Part shown: in pieces, positions 49,001 through 62,634 of the stretch
How the letters are laid out: the number at the start of each line of letters is the position of its first letter
How positions within the stretch are numbered: the stretch's first letter is position 1
Notes under the pieces: model-generated
Seen by the model: the letters and a program-made list of their open reading frames with translations, nothing else
What the model was told of the DNA's origin: nothing
The model's database searches: none
Program-made: the position numbers and the translations under genes
NCBI GenBank assembly: GCA_003956705.1
Contig: QZCP01000534.1
Span: forward strand, 62,001 to 126,000
Source of the DNA: Brevipalpus yothersi
Lineage: Eukaryota; Arthropoda; Arachnida; Trombidiformes; Tenuipalpidae
Direction: 5' to 3'
Length of the DNA: 64,000 nucleotides

Positions 49001-51495
49001 CGTTCTGGAAAAATGCATCCATAGTGCCTATGATGGGAGACTCTTTGACGCCACCAGCATACAGCCATAACAAAAATCCGATATCTGCAATCAAGCGAAT
49101 TCATTCAACTAACTCATTGAGCACTTTTGCATTAGGCACGTCCACTCAATCATCACTTGGTATTGGTAGTGTATATTCAACCATATGGAAAGCAGTACTT
49201 GCCTTAGGAAATGATCCTCATCCGGATGTTGCAAATATGGCCCAAACCATCATTGATCATATCAAAACTCGCGTTCAACCACCGAATGCTCTATCGAACG
49301 ATTCTTTAAAAGAGTCTCGATCAGATCCATCATCTTCAGAGCCATCATCACCTGCTAATCATCCAGGTTTTGTGATGAGTGAATCACCTCCAGCTGACAC
49401 ATCGAGCATCTCCATGAACTCTCGAGAAATATCTCAAGATTGTGGTGAGTTTTCGCTCAAGAAAATCGTTCTCAATCTCGTGAAATGAGTTAAAATACTT
49501 ATTCGAATAGAGAAATGCTTATTATTTTCCCGAATTCACATGAAAATCACTCTTTTTGAATCTTTTAATCACATGGCTTGGGTTAGAAATATTGTTTCAT
49601 GGCCTCTTCTTCGATTATAGTCAAATTAATTGATAATTATTTTGATAAATCTTAGAGGATTGAGAGAGACCTCAGAGGAGTTCAGCTCCAGCTCAGTTCA
49701 GAGAGTTCAGTTAAGCTGACTCATTGAGTGATTTTTGTATAATATTTACTTCAAATTTTTCACTTTTCTTGCAAAATGAATCTTGAATACCTACATTTAG
49801 TCGTTTGTCATTTCTGATGAAATCATCTTCTCATGGTTCAAAGAATAACTGGTTTTATGTGTATTTTTTGTCTTTAGGTTCTGGTGGTAAAACTAGACCA
49901 AGACAAAGCAGTCATAGTGAAGGATCCAGCTATATTGGAAACAACAATTATAATAATGGTAACTCGAATAGTAGTGGTGTGGGTGCTAGTATCACAAGTG
50001 GTCGAGCGTCAACTGGTAGCCATTCATCTCATCATCTACAATACCCTTCAGTTTTGACCCTCTCTCGGAAGCGTAAAATATTTGGACGTGAGCCTAATTC
50101 CAAGATCTCTGAAGATAATTCAACAGATGAGGATAACCAACTCTCCTATCGTATGCCATTGGTCAAGACCGAATTTGTGACTTGGTGTATCAAATACTTC
50201 AACGATAATTATGTTAAATATATACCAAACATTGACCCCGAAAGTTGTTCCAGTAAAGAGAAAGAATGGAGAATGTTACGTAATTACTATGCTAGGAAGG
50301 CTGCTAAAGAAGAATCAGCTGTGTTGGATCCGAGTCGTATCGAAGAGCAGATAATATTTCAGAAAAATTCCTCTATTCCATCGTTAATGTTATTTCATCC
50401 TTATGAGCCTCATTTAATCGTCGCAGAGCGAGAATCATTTTCCGTTTGGCTCTGGGATAATTCTCAAAACAATTCCCCCTATTATGGAGGTTATCCTCAA
50501 CCAGCTCCCAGTTTGTTAGGGACGTTCAGCAATGCTAATACATCTCGGTCGAGTATAACTTCATGTCAATTAGTGAATCCTCATGATATATCTATTTTAT
50601 TACTTGCTTGTGATGATGGTTCCGTTCGAGCATGGAAAATTCACACCTTACAACAAGATAACTCTCCACCACAATTGGTGACTGCTTTTCAAATTTTTGA
50701 TGATATTGTTTCACTTGGAAAACCAAGTAAAACCTACATCCAATGGAATCAAGCATCTTGCCATCTTCTAGGGGCTGGTGAACACAAGGTCATAAGGATT
50801 TGGGATGCTGAGCGGGAGGCTAGAGTTCGTGATATTAGCACTGGAGCTGAGTGTAGTGTCACGAGTCTATCTTCTGATGGTGCCTTCTATGTGTGTGCTG
50901 GTTTTCAAGATGGAACAATTCGTATTTTTGATAAACGTTCTTCGCCATTAGAATCAAGGATACTCACCTTTCGTGATCATTCTAATCGAATTGTTAATAC
51001 ACATTTATATCCTGATAATCAAAAACATGTAAATGTTCTCAGTGCCAGCGTAGAAGGAGTGGTTAAATTTTGGGACAAAAGGTTAACATCTGCCATTAAA
51101 ACTCTCAACGTGGGTCAGGGTATTGCCTCCATGTCTGTCCATCCAGAAGATGATGTTTTTGCTTGGTGAGTATCGAATAGTGTGAAAAATTCTTCTTAAA
51201 ATAGCTCATTTCGAAAATTTCATCTCTTTAGTGGAACTACTGGACATTCTATTCATATCTACACGTTGGATGCTTTTGCTGGCAGTGTTATTCGATATTA
51301 TGATGGTTTCATGAGCCAGCGTATGGCACCAATCAGTTGTCTAGCTTTCCATCCATTCAGGGTGAGCATTTTTTTCTCATATTAAATGGAGAGCAAATAA
51401 CTTACTTTGATTATTTTCATCTCGGTTAGGTTATTTTGGCAGCTGGTCGTAAAGATTCATACATTTCTGTTTATTCATCACCCAAAGCTTATTAA
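46006..51495 (+). CDS. RPTOR: Raptor, regulatory subunit of mTORC1
   Basis: Complete raptor, the substrate-recruiting scaffold of TOR complex 1. Nine exons with matching phases: 46006-46146, 46315-47592, 47664-47774, 47857-48463, 48721-48843, 49025-49444, 49878-51165, 51232-51361 and 51430-51495 (TAA). They give 1387 aa, close to the vertebrate length of about 1335. The RNC (caspase-like) domain begins at about residue 45 with MKTACVALVLCLNVG and has FHYNGHGVPKPT and SIYVYDCSCAGLIV. HEAT repeats follow, with AICLEQL, WCGVRDSAHEK and SDGSPLVRKELVVAL. A Ser-rich variable linker spans exons 5-7. The C-terminal WD40 propeller (about 1080-1387) has IRIWDAEREA, GTIRIFDKR and GVVKFWDKR. The start is the first ATG before the conserved EEWDLPVAF block. 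Short phase-1 introns cluster in the linker. Confidence 0.96.
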
Positions 51496-52288
51496 TATGA
51501 ATAAGAACTATATTCATTAAATTATAAATTATGATTGGAGTATTTCTGTCGAAGAGAAGAAAAAACGAAACAGAGAACTGACTGGAGAAGACGTCTGTTG
51601 AAGGAATAATTCTCTTTTTGGTGTTGAGTGGTCAGTTTATCCATTTTTTTCGACATTGGCAGGGGGCCGAACTGATGAAAAATGAGGGTTTTCACTAAAA
51701 TTAGTCGTCTGTTGGCATCTCTACCTACAGAAAAAGTGATGAAAAAGTCGCTCTTATAATTGGTATCAAATGTTATTACATAGTGCAATATTCTTCAACA
51801 TTAACGGTGATTTGACAATGATGATTTCAGCCCATTGATTCTCGATATTCGATCATCCCTCCACTTCATGGTCTTTTCTCCTCTCCAAGAGGACTAGGAT
51901 CTTGTCTATTTTTTGACCTTATTGTCCAGAGGAATGAACACCTTCGAAGAATTTTGAATCCTTGAACCAATTTGGACTAGAAAGCCGAATAAGATACTTT
52001 TGGTTTTCTAATTTCTCATCCATTCATTCTGAGCTCATTGGAATTGTAGAGATTTTCGGTAATAGTGTCATATTCAGACAGCAATTCATCTGTTGCTTCT
52101 CTAGTCTTGTAGAATTCTCTCTTCTTCGTTGGAATATATCGCATGTATTCGATTGATTGAGCAAATCTGTTTTGTGAGATCAACTTAAATGTTGGCAAAC
52201 GGTAAGGCGGACTCTTGGTATGTAGGTTCGAAAATCTTATTCACAGGATAGTTGGAAACAATCAACACAAGTTTCTGTTAACGAGTTC
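51496..52288. other. Convergent 3' flanks of raptor and NFI
   Basis: No gene seen. Presumably the raptor 3' UTR on + and, if the distal last exon is used, the NFI 3' UTR on -. Confidence 0.5.
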
Positions 52289-52458
52289 TCATATAGATGT
52301 CTTTGATTCTTGTGATGATGACTGATTTGTACATTGATTGGCTGTGTCTTCAACAGAATGATTGTTCATGTCTCCATCCTGATTATTGTCGTCATCGATA
52401 CCATTGCTTCCATCAGGCCGGTCTCGGATTTCAGTGGGAACCACGGCAAAATAACGGT
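52289..52458 (-). CDS. Candidate alternative last exon of NFI
   Basis: Minus-strand exon-like frame of 55 codons after a T-rich stretch and AAAAAG acceptor, ending in TGA. The peptide is acidic and Asn/Ser-rich (VVPTEIRDRPDGSNGIDDD). It needs one base from an upstream exon. Within the standard last NFI exon a GTAGCC donor-like site at 52948 leaves exactly phase 1 (GTTGAAG). Splicing there would replace the SRHFSAPLSASSMCSQ end with this acidic one. The internal donor is weak, so this is a hypothesis. The plus-strand frame here is its shadow. Confidence 0.4.
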
Positions 52459-52895
52459 CTTTTTAGACCAAAGAAACAAAAACAAATTTTGCTATTAAAT
52501 TCAACTTTGTTCTCTTCTATAATAAGGTTATTAGATGGAACATAATTAGAATCATGTACACTGATATATCAATGATTTAAATTTATCTTCATTGAGTTAT
52601 GAATGCAACAAGAAAGAAAAAGGTTAATATTTTGAAAAGCAAATTAACATCCTATCAATTGAAAGGGAGAAGTCAAGCATACTCTTTAGGTGGGTTAATT
52701 TTGGTGTAAATTCATATTAATAGTTAAAGATCAAATATTTTTTGGTTGGAGGACTGGAATCTCATCAGTTAGCATCAAGAAATTCAAGTTGTCTTTATTG
52801 TTAATTTATTTTATAAATGTTGAGGTATGAGATCATCTTATCAGAAGCATTCTCACTGATTGTACAATGGAATTCATATCATTCGAATCAATTTA

Positions 52896-55628
52896 CTATT
52901 GCGAGCACATTGAGGATGCAGATAGAGGTGCAGAAAAATGACGGCTACCTTCAACACCGATCATGTTTGGTGTGTCCATATCGCTACTGTTACCAGAAGA
53001 GCCAATCAGACCAGTCATCACATTATAATCGGCCAGATTATCCTCAACGAACACTGAAGGATTATTCCATCGTGGCATGGAGCTTGGTGATGTTCTTAGT
53101 CCACCTGATCTCTGGCCTACACTGACCAGGGATCCATTGCTTGAGCTTAAACTGCCAGATCCTGTTCCTCCGTTTGAACCAGCGTAAACTATACCTATAT
53201 TCGATGGTGATATGAGACCGCTCATTCCACTCATGCCACCATAATTGAATAACTGTCGGAAAATAGATAAAGTTTTGGTAAAATTTGGTGTAAAATACTA
53301 CTTGATCATATCTAATCTGGAGTGATTCAAATCATCATTCTAAAACTGCCCAAACATAAAAGATAATGAAATTGATTCATGAATTTTAATACACAGAACT
53401 AAATTCTTTCAAGCTTTATAGTGGAAAAAATTTTTGTCCCCTAATCGTATCATATGGACCTCTGTTCATTTTTCGGTGAGAACTTAGCTCTCCCATTTCC
53501 TGTTACTTTGGTCTCATACTTCTTGAAATTCAGCGGCTTTTACCATCTAAGAGCAATTCTCTTTATCTTTCTCTCTCTCTCTCACACACACATACACACA
53601 TAGAACAGAGAGCGATGAAATCATGAGAATGATATTTCAAAGGTCAGTGACATTGACAAGATGCTTATGTTGGAAAATTTTTCTATTTTAAGTAAATTTT
53701 GTCAAGTTTATATCTCATGAGGATCCTTTCTTTGATACATTTCAAATTTTACTACTTTCACGAAAATTTCACGAGCTTATTAAGTGTGTGTGTGTGTGAA
53801 ATAGGGAGATGGAGTAATATTTTTAGGCCAATCCAGTCAACTCAAATCGTCCCTAAATTGATGGATGAATCTTGGCCTCTCTGAAGTAACTTATGTGCAC
53901 GCTATGAATCATTTCACGGGATCATGAATAATATACTCTCGAAATTTTTGGAACATCCCACTCACCTGTGCTACTGGAGTATGAACATGAACAAACGATG
54001 AATCCGCTCTGGTTAGTGTTGTGAAGGGACTCATTACAGATCTATTGACTGAGTTGCCAGCAGCATCAATACTAGCACCGGTTTGAAGTATAGAAGAGGA
54101 ATTTGAAGATGAATGAGAGGGTGGTGGAGTGGGAGTTGGGCCTCTAGATTCATTTCCGTTTCCGTTAGCGCCCGAATTGCTATGAATGAGTACCTATCAA
54201 AATTAGCCAATGGGAGAGAGAAAGAGAAAGAGAAACAAAGATTCGTTATCAATTTTTTTGTCCTCTGATTGATTTTCCTCTCTCTACTACTGATTTATGT
54301 GTGTGCTAAGATAATTTATTATCAGTAGCTGATTCAGGGGGTATTATGATTCATGCCTTTTGAGAGAAAATATTTTTTCCTTCCGCTTCTCCTCAGCGAA
54401 CGCCAATACAGATCTCATTTTATATTCTCTGATAACTCACACTTCGAGTCGGAGTAACTTGTCCACTATGATCTGAACCAGGAGTTCCAGGATTACCTGG
54501 TGATGGTGAGGATGGCCCAAGATCAGGTGAACAAGGCTCATTTTGAACCGCTCTGAGCAAACCACTATTGGAGGCTGTTGGTGGGAAAAGATTTGGAAAA
54601 TGTACCGTTAATTTAGCAGCCCATCAGGTGTTGGTGCACAAGTTTTTCGAATACTCACAAATTATGGGAACTGGCCGAGCCATTGGTGCCGGTGGAGGTG
54701 GAGGTAGCATGGAGGCCATTGGATTATAATATTTTGCTGTAGGACTTTCTCGATGATGATCAAGACCCGAATCACCATCACCACTGGACCCACTACCATG
54801 GTGTTGGGCTTCCTGACACACTAGATTCACAAAATCTGACAATGTATCACCGTTCTCCTGATATTTTGCCGGATTGGTGTAATAGTTGGAGCCAAATGAT
54901 GGTGATGGCGAGCGTCTTGTGAGAGAAACAGAGGAATTTGATAGAGAATCGTGATGATGACCAGAGACTATAGACATTGATGACTCTAATGATACTGCCG
55001 CTGAATGATTATCTTGAATGTCATTTAAATCTGTTAAAAGGTGAAAGTTCAATGAATAATCTTCATCATCATACTCTTTGGTGTTAAGATTCGTGGTTAA
55101 AGTGAAGTAACTTTTTCGAGTTCTTTGAAACTTCATGCAAAATAACATACTCTTGGAGGGAAAAAAATGTCGAAGAAAAAATATCTAGACCAAACAATTC
55201 AATGAATTATTCTATCGTGAAGACCGTGAGTTTTACAAGTGACAGCCGCTTGACGGAATGCTTGCCGATGATTTTTTTACTCCATCTCTTTGCCTTCTCA
55301 GCTTCTTTCAACTTATTTTCTCTCTCTCATCTTCACACCAAGTAACATTGCTGCACGCTTAACAGCCTTCACTTTTCTAAATAGTCTTGTGTACCGTGAA
55401 AAGCTCACAGGAAACAGAGGTTCAGTACTAGATCAGCATGATGGAATCTTTCTCTCTCTCTATCTTGAGTCATTTGTTTTTCATCAAAAAATTTCTTTCC
55501 CTCTCTCTCTCGGCAAAAAATAAGCTCTGATAGACAAAATGTTTGCCTACATGCACGTTGGGACCTTTAAATTGTGATAAGATCAATGTGAAGATGTGTT
55601 CATGTCAAGTGAGGAGATTAATTATACA

Positions 55629-55699
<71 letters not shown>

Positions 55700-58687
55700 A
55701 GGCTGCATGATCGAAAGTTTTTATTTGGGTCGGAAGAAAAGAAAATTCAACTAAAATATTCCTTAATTACCTTCTCTACTATTTTTAGATTGATGATGAG
55801 ATGGATGATGCACATGAGAATGATGGTGATGCGGATGTGAATGCTGGGGATGAGTGACGGTAAGTCGAGATGAAGATGTGGATGTTCCATGATGATGATG
55901 TAACGGATTGTCCGATGAGCCACTTGAACTATCTTGACACTGGCTAGCTTCGGTCTTAATTTTAATTGCTGATATTATATGTGGTGAATTTATACACGAT
56001 TCATTCAAATCATTACCACCAGACCATGATTGTTGGCCATGATGATCACCATAAAAACCACACAATCCACCGGCACTGCCACCACCAGTGTTCTGATGTT
56101 GCTGCTCATTGGGATCGTTGGTCGAATTTAAGCGTTTCTGTCTCTTACTGGCAGGACCACTAATGTGGTGGGAAGATTGATGATGTGAGTGATGTGGATG
56201 GAGTGATGTTGTCGCTGATTCGGATATGCTATTGGAAAGTGGATGAGATGGACTTATCATTACACCACTATGATGATGAGACTGCATAGGATTCGGATGA
56301 TGACCAGTAAGATGTTGATGATATTGCTTATTCGAATGAATGTCGTGCGATGAACAATGTTTATTCGATACAAGTGATTCACTGCAAGAGATTGAGAAGA
56401 AATATTTATTGAAATTTAGTATGGAAAAAAAGTTCCATAGATAATGCTTTTTTTCTCACCCTGAACAAGCTGCCAAAGCTTGACTCATGTGGAGAGTTTG
56501 TCCTTGACTTGTAAGCACATTTATCACATTCAAGCCAGCACCAATACTTGAACATTGGGCTTGCATATCGGAAACTGGTGAATATCTTTACAAACAATCA
56601 GAAAATTTAAATCATTAATAAAAATATTCGAGATTGATAAGATTCTTCCATTAATACTAACCCTTGTTGAAATGAAAAGTTTGGCTCTGATTTAACTATA
56701 TGAAGAGATCCACCAACTCCTCCTCCTCCTCCTCCACCACCACCTCCTTGACCACAGGAAGATGACAGAGAGCTTGCCAACGATAGAGAGGAACCAGGAT
56801 TGATTGTACCACTGCCAGGTGATCCTATTGAGGTCACAATGGAAGCTACAGGGGATTGGATAATTGTTTGCCCGTTCATTTATACCTAATACGAATGTGT
56901 AAATTCGATGGACAACCCGAGAATATTTGAAGCACGATTCATTGATGTGAACTCGAGCTCATAATCAAACTAATCTAAAAAAAATGAACATTTATCTACC
57001 TAACGGTTCTGAACGACTATCACTTATAATAATCTTTTCCCTAACTATATATATAAATCACTTCGTTCTTTCATTAACTTATTGTCTATACTCAAAACAA
57101 ATACAAAGCGTATCTTATTTACCGGGCTGAATCTTAGCCATCAGTCAGCTTTTTGATCATTCAAAACTATTCAAACTATTAAAAAGGTACTTGATCAGCT
57201 TGTAATTGATTGCAAGCCAATTTCGCGCTACAAGTAACTCGGAAACAGAGTACCAAAAAGAGTATTGATAAAAATTTATACTAACCTTTGGACAATCTGT
57301 ATAGTTCAGCTGATGTGAAAACACCAGTTGCAAGTACTGTACTACTGTTGAAATTTAATGTATTGTTGATATTCATTGTTTCATTTTCATTTTGTTCACT
57401 TCCATCACACTTGGCCTCCAGACTGCCTCGAAGTGATTCTGTCAAAAATTAAGCAAAATCATCATCAGAAAAGGAGATAAGTATAGCTCATCAATTTTTT
57501 GCTAATTAGGGTATGCAAAATTGGGCTCAAGACATGGAAATGAAGGTCTTTTTAGGGCTGGAACTGAGGAATGCTAACTATCATGGGAATTTTTTCATCA
57601 TCATCGTAAAATGATGGAAGGTGTGTTGGGGATAGGCTGTGCTATGGAGGCCAATAATTTCACATGCTCAGAGGAAATATAAGAATAATTATCGAGTGTT
57701 TATGAACTTCCTCTCTTGAAATCGGATCCGGAAACAAAGCTCAAACTTGTCCCACGATTTTTGTTGCTACATACATCTCTTTAATCAATTAAGGATTCCA
57801 GAATGAGGAAGATAGTGAAAGGAAAGAAATACCCAAGTGTTTGTATGTGTATGTGTGTGTGTGTAAAATGTGTGTATTTAAAGATCATCTATTTCAGGAC
57901 GCTTCATGGAACTCAAGATTAACAAGAAGAAGAAAAAGAAGCAACATGGAAGACCTGAGAAAAGACCACACTTGGTCGATGACTGCTCAATTGCACTGTG
58001 AACATGAATGGTCATGGATGGTTGATACTTGAAGCATTGATCATCTGAATCAATGACAATTCAAGCGATTTAGGGATGCTCAAAAGGAAGCATAAAAAGA
58101 GATTGAAGAAGAAGAAAGGAAAAAAACAAGCTCGAAACTAGCCTGTTACTTTTGGATGTTCTAATTCAACTATGCTTGAAGATTATGTTTATCAATCGAA
58201 AGAATGTTCTGTTGGCCAAGATTTCATCATAATTCTGGATATTTTTCATCATCAAACAAGATGCCAAGATATGGCTGCTGAGTGAATTGATATTTTACTC
58301 GACAAAATGAACTGGGAAGAGAATTTGTGTTGAAAAAAGAGTTCAGATCGACTAGAACATTGATCTTATTGATAAAGAAGCAAGAATTTTGCATGTTTTT
58401 TGGAGGCTCAAGCAAGCAGAAACTAATTATGCAATCATGAATGACTCGAGATAGAATTCTTCGAATATCACAATCGATGTATCAACGGGTAAAGTTGCCT
58501 GACTTCCATTCGAACTTGCATACAAATTTCACATCATTCAGAATGTGGACAGGAAATTGGATGCTGAACAAGACTGCAGCTCAGTTAATATTTGGATGAA
58601 GATCGAGGTGAGTCAACTAGAAGATGGTCTCAGGATGACGATGATGGACAGACATATTTTCATGTAGAAAATCTTGACGAAATCGAA

Positions 58688-58775
<88 letters not shown>

Positions 58776-59347
58776 NAGAGGGATGAGTGAAGGGTGAGTG
58801 TCAGATTTCAGTTCGAGGAGAGGTTCTGAATGATAATAGAACTTGAAAGATTTTTGGAACACTTCCATCCAGTAGCTGAATCATATGATCATGTGACAAC
58901 AATTAGAAATCCTTTCAATGAGATGAGGCGAAGCTGGAGAAAGAGAGATGATGCAAAGAGGCACACACACAGGATTGAATGGTAGGGAAAAAATTTTGCA
59001 TCGCAAAATGAATATACAGATGAATAAGGCATGGGTTGAAAGTAAGAAGTTGGGAATAAATTCTGAAAGAGTAAATATAATCGATTTAAATGAGTGAGTA
59101 TGAGGAAAAATTTTTTTTGTCAATCATCTTTCTTATAATGAATTTGGTTTCATTTGTGAACTCGCAGATAGAGAGAGAAAGAGAAAGAGAGATGTGGGAA
59201 GAAGAGGAAGATAAGAAGAGGAGGTTTCGGATGAGTAATACTTGAGAGGCTCACAATCCAGCCTCATACTCGATCTTCTTGCAAGATTCTTCAAAGTCTC
59301 GGTAAATTTGAGGATGAAGAAGAGCAGAGGATAGAAGAGAGAGAGAG

Positions 59348-59398
<51 letters not shown>

Positions 59399-59993
59399 TG
59401 TGTACTGGTATTTTGAATATGAATTCCAGAGGGATGAGAGGATTTTTGGTTGAAGAATGATGATTGGAGATGAAGTGCTAGAGGAGGCTCCGACTAATGG
59501 GTATCTCGATTGATGTGTATGTGTATCTGAAATTGTGGAGTGCAGTGAGGAGAAGAAAGATAGACGCAAGGTTTATCTGGGAAAAAAATTTAACCCCAGA
59601 ATTTGTGTTATAATTATGGAAAAGCGAAACCTGCTCAAATGAGGTCGATACTGTTTTGGGTGACAAAATACGCCATGAATACGTAACGATACGGATATAC
59701 CGGATGTACGCAATGAGTTAAAGTAGTGAAAAAAGTTCAAGCAAATACATAACAGAAAGAAATGATGAAGTAGAATTGGAAATCATCATCTTTCGAAATC
59801 TATCACTTGATCTCTTTCACTATAGAAAACTTGTGTAAGCATGTACATGTATGCTTGCATGTGTGTATGTGTGTGAAAGTTCAGCGTGTGTGAAGAGCAT
59901 ATATTCTTCACACTTGCTTGCAGCTCAGATGATTGTCAAGATATATCTTCATTATAGGTTTCTCTATAGATTAGCAAGTGTAGAGAATCTTCC

Positions 59994-60039
<46 letters not shown>

Positions 60040-61670
60040 ATTGGTGGGTGCCATATAAGAGATGCTACTGTTCTGAAGTTGAGTGAGTAAAGCTTGTCAT
60101 CCTTTTCTCTTCTTCATCTTCTTCTGGTGGAGAAAAAAAGTGATGTGAAATAGGACCGACTGAAAAGACTTGAGAAGGAAGAAAGAGAACGATGGATGAA
60201 GGAGATGAAAAAGATGTAGAAAAAGGAGAAGCAAAAAAAGGAATAAGAAGAATGAGAGAGGAGAGAGTAGAGAGAGGAGAGAGATGGGTGATCAAGTCGA
60301 GGCACATGAGGTACAAAAAAGAGTTTGAGGAACCTGTGAATAGAAAGGGAAAAAGTAGTCTAAAATGTTCATGAAAGTTTGTGTGTGTATGTGAATATGA
60401 GGGTAAGTAAGTTAAAGTAAAGAACGAGAAGAAAAAATGAAGAAGAAAAAAAAGATGGATGAGAGAATGTACATCATTAGTGAGCTGAATTCAACTCTTT
60501 TTCATGTTTTTCGAGATAACGTTAGAAAAAGAAAAACGTCTGAGATCTTAATTATGAAAAAATATTTTTCATATGATTAACTCTATAACTAGATATATTT
60601 TCTAACGATGCGGATGAATTGTGGTTCAAAGTATATATATACACACACACTTTCGATAGGATAAGGTCCCTTTCAATCCAAAATAGAAAGTTTCAATCAT
60701 TTATTCATATCTTAGGGCTCAAAAGGAATAACTTTCACATACATATGCACACAAACACATCAATTCCCACAAAATGCAGAGGTGTTATTCTGACATCGTC
60801 AGAGAAGAGAGAGATAAAATTCTATATTTCTGAGACATTCCAAGTAAAAATCATCATTTACTGATCGCTTACCATGAGAGAATATATAATTTGCCAAATA
60901 CAGATCTAATTCTCGAACCGAAACATTTATATGGTATGGATTGACGCACAAATTCGGATGGGCGCAATCAGATGATTTCTCTAAACGTTCACCATCAGTT
61001 GATTCCAATGGTATTGCTTTGAACAGAATGACCATCACCAAGTCCAAACGCCATACCTGGATTGATGAAGAAAAAGGTTGAAAAATTTTCATGGGACCAC
61101 AGTGAACCTTGATAGAAGGAAGTTCAAGCTCCATTTGACTAGAAAAGTGTAGTCAAACGTGGTGCTCATAAGATAAGGAAGCGTTAACAGCTCGTGATGT
61201 GTGTATATAACTTAGGTAAGAGTATAAAAAAGAATGTCTCTTCATTTCATTTCACTTCCTTTCATGCATCAATCGTTACTCTCTCACACAAGTCGATACA
61301 TATACATTGAGCTGAAGCTGAAACGGAATAGATGAGGTGAAGAAAGAGATAGAGAGATGCTGAATGAAGAGAGAGAGAGAGAGAGAGAAGGTCCATCGGC
61401 TTTTACCCACCAAAAAGGTCAATCAATTTGATGGGGAGAGAGAGAAAGAGCAAAAAAAGAAGAAGGTTAATCACTCACCTTGTCGGCTTGGCGAAGACAA
61501 TCGATTCGCCTCATTTTACCTTTTTGATCAGGATTACTTAATACACAACTAATTCGCTTCTTGCCGGTTATACCGAGAACAAAATCCTCTCGATACTCTT
61601 GAGTGATATCTTTCCGTAGCTTGCCCAACAGCCGTGAAGCCCATTTTTGTTTCACTTCGGTTTTCTCACT
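52896..61670 (-). CDS. NFI: Nuclear factor I transcription factor (5' end outside window)
   Basis: CTF/NFI sequence-specific DNA-binding factor. Ten exons with matching phases: 61670-61479, 61056-60873, 57438-57286, 56845-56662, 56585-56460, 56381-55771, 55030-54659, 54574-54441, 54193-53966 and 53252-52896. They give 846 codons to the stop. The first two complete the DNA-binding domain: VKQKWASRLLGKLRKDI, REDFVLGITGKK, CVLSNPDQKGKMRRIDC, then VWRLDLVMVILF, IPLESTDGERLEKS and VSVRELDLYLA. The next exon has the TGVFTSAELYRLS block (like vertebrate SGVFSVTELVRVS). Later come a His-rich exon, DTLSDFVNLVC, and MLPPPPPAPMARPVP, all in family order. RADSSFVHVHTPVAQ lies near the end. The exon coding for the first part of the DNA-binding domain was not found up to 64000, so it lies further upstream. 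The start of the exon at 56845 (CTGTAG acceptor) is chosen because it alone keeps the frame; an ATG at 56879 could serve an alternative 5' exon. Confidence 0.92.
55631..55697. repeat. (GA)n microsatellite in NFI intron
   Basis: GA run (plus strand) in the intron between exons ending 55771 and starting 55030; CT in the transcript. Confidence 0.95.
57439..60872. other. Large NFI intron, 3.4 kb
   Basis: Lies between the end of the DNA-binding domain exon and the next NFI exon. Phases match directly, so no coding exon is required. It contains GA/CT tracts at 58691-58775 (with one N at 58776), 59352-59396 and 59999-60036, and GT/CA-rich short repeats. No nested gene was recognised. Confidence 0.55.
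58691..58775. repeat. (GA)n microsatellite, longest in window
   Basis: About 85 nt of uninterrupted GA ending at an ambiguous base. Confidence 0.95.
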
Positions 61671-62563
61671 CTTTAGAATTACGATATACATGTGAATGTG
61701 TGTGTGTGATTCCGAAGTAAACAGATATAAGAGTGTGGGTGGTGTGATGGGGAGGTGGGATCAGTGATGAGGTTGAAGAGAAAGAAGAAAAGGAAGAACG
61801 AGAAAAACAAGTGTAAATGAGGAGAAAAATGAGGTGTACCTTAACAGAGATTGTGAGAATGCTGAATTTGTTCAAAATTTTGGTGTAAGCAAAATAGGTG
61901 AAGAATTTCAATCATTTCCTTGGACTAAGAAAAATGGTCTCTATCTTGCAGAAATTTTTCTATGTGTGCATACATATATACATGTATGTCGTTGCATCGA
62001 GTGAATTGCGTGAAGCCTAACAATTTCCCATGTTTGAGCTCAATTTGCATACATTATCATGCAGACGGCACTGAGAAAACATTTGAAATTTCGATTGTTC
62101 AATCGGAGAGTAAATTTTCTTTTTCTTGTTATTATTATCATATGTCCTCTTTCTCTCTCTCCCACCCAAATCATTTTTGAAGGCAACAAAATAATCTGTT
62201 AACCCAAGAAGAGAAAAAATCGACGTCATCCATTTTAATCTGATGTTGGCGGATAAAAAGTTTAAAAAGATAATATCCATCATGTTCAGAGGAAAAGAGA
62301 GAGAGAAGACAAGAGTTTGAGCATAAAAAAAGGATCATCTGTATGATGAGCGATCTCTCTTCTTCTTTCTCATCTCTTCTTCTCCATCATTTGAGTTTGC
62401 TTCCTCCTCTCTCTCTCTTTCTCTTTCTCTCTGTTCTCTCAAGATTGCTTCATCTTTCTTCGGGTTGATGCGACAAAAATAGCCTCTTCAAAGCTCTAGC
62501 GACATGCATGACATGGCTAAGAGAAGGCTGCATCTTCGTTCGACTGGAACATGGCGACAGTTT

Positions 62564-62634
<71 letters not shown>

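Noticed and set aside
52297..52545. Plus-strand frame after raptor
   Set aside because: Antisense shadow of the acidic minus-strand exon-like frame; no homology and no splice support on the plus strand.
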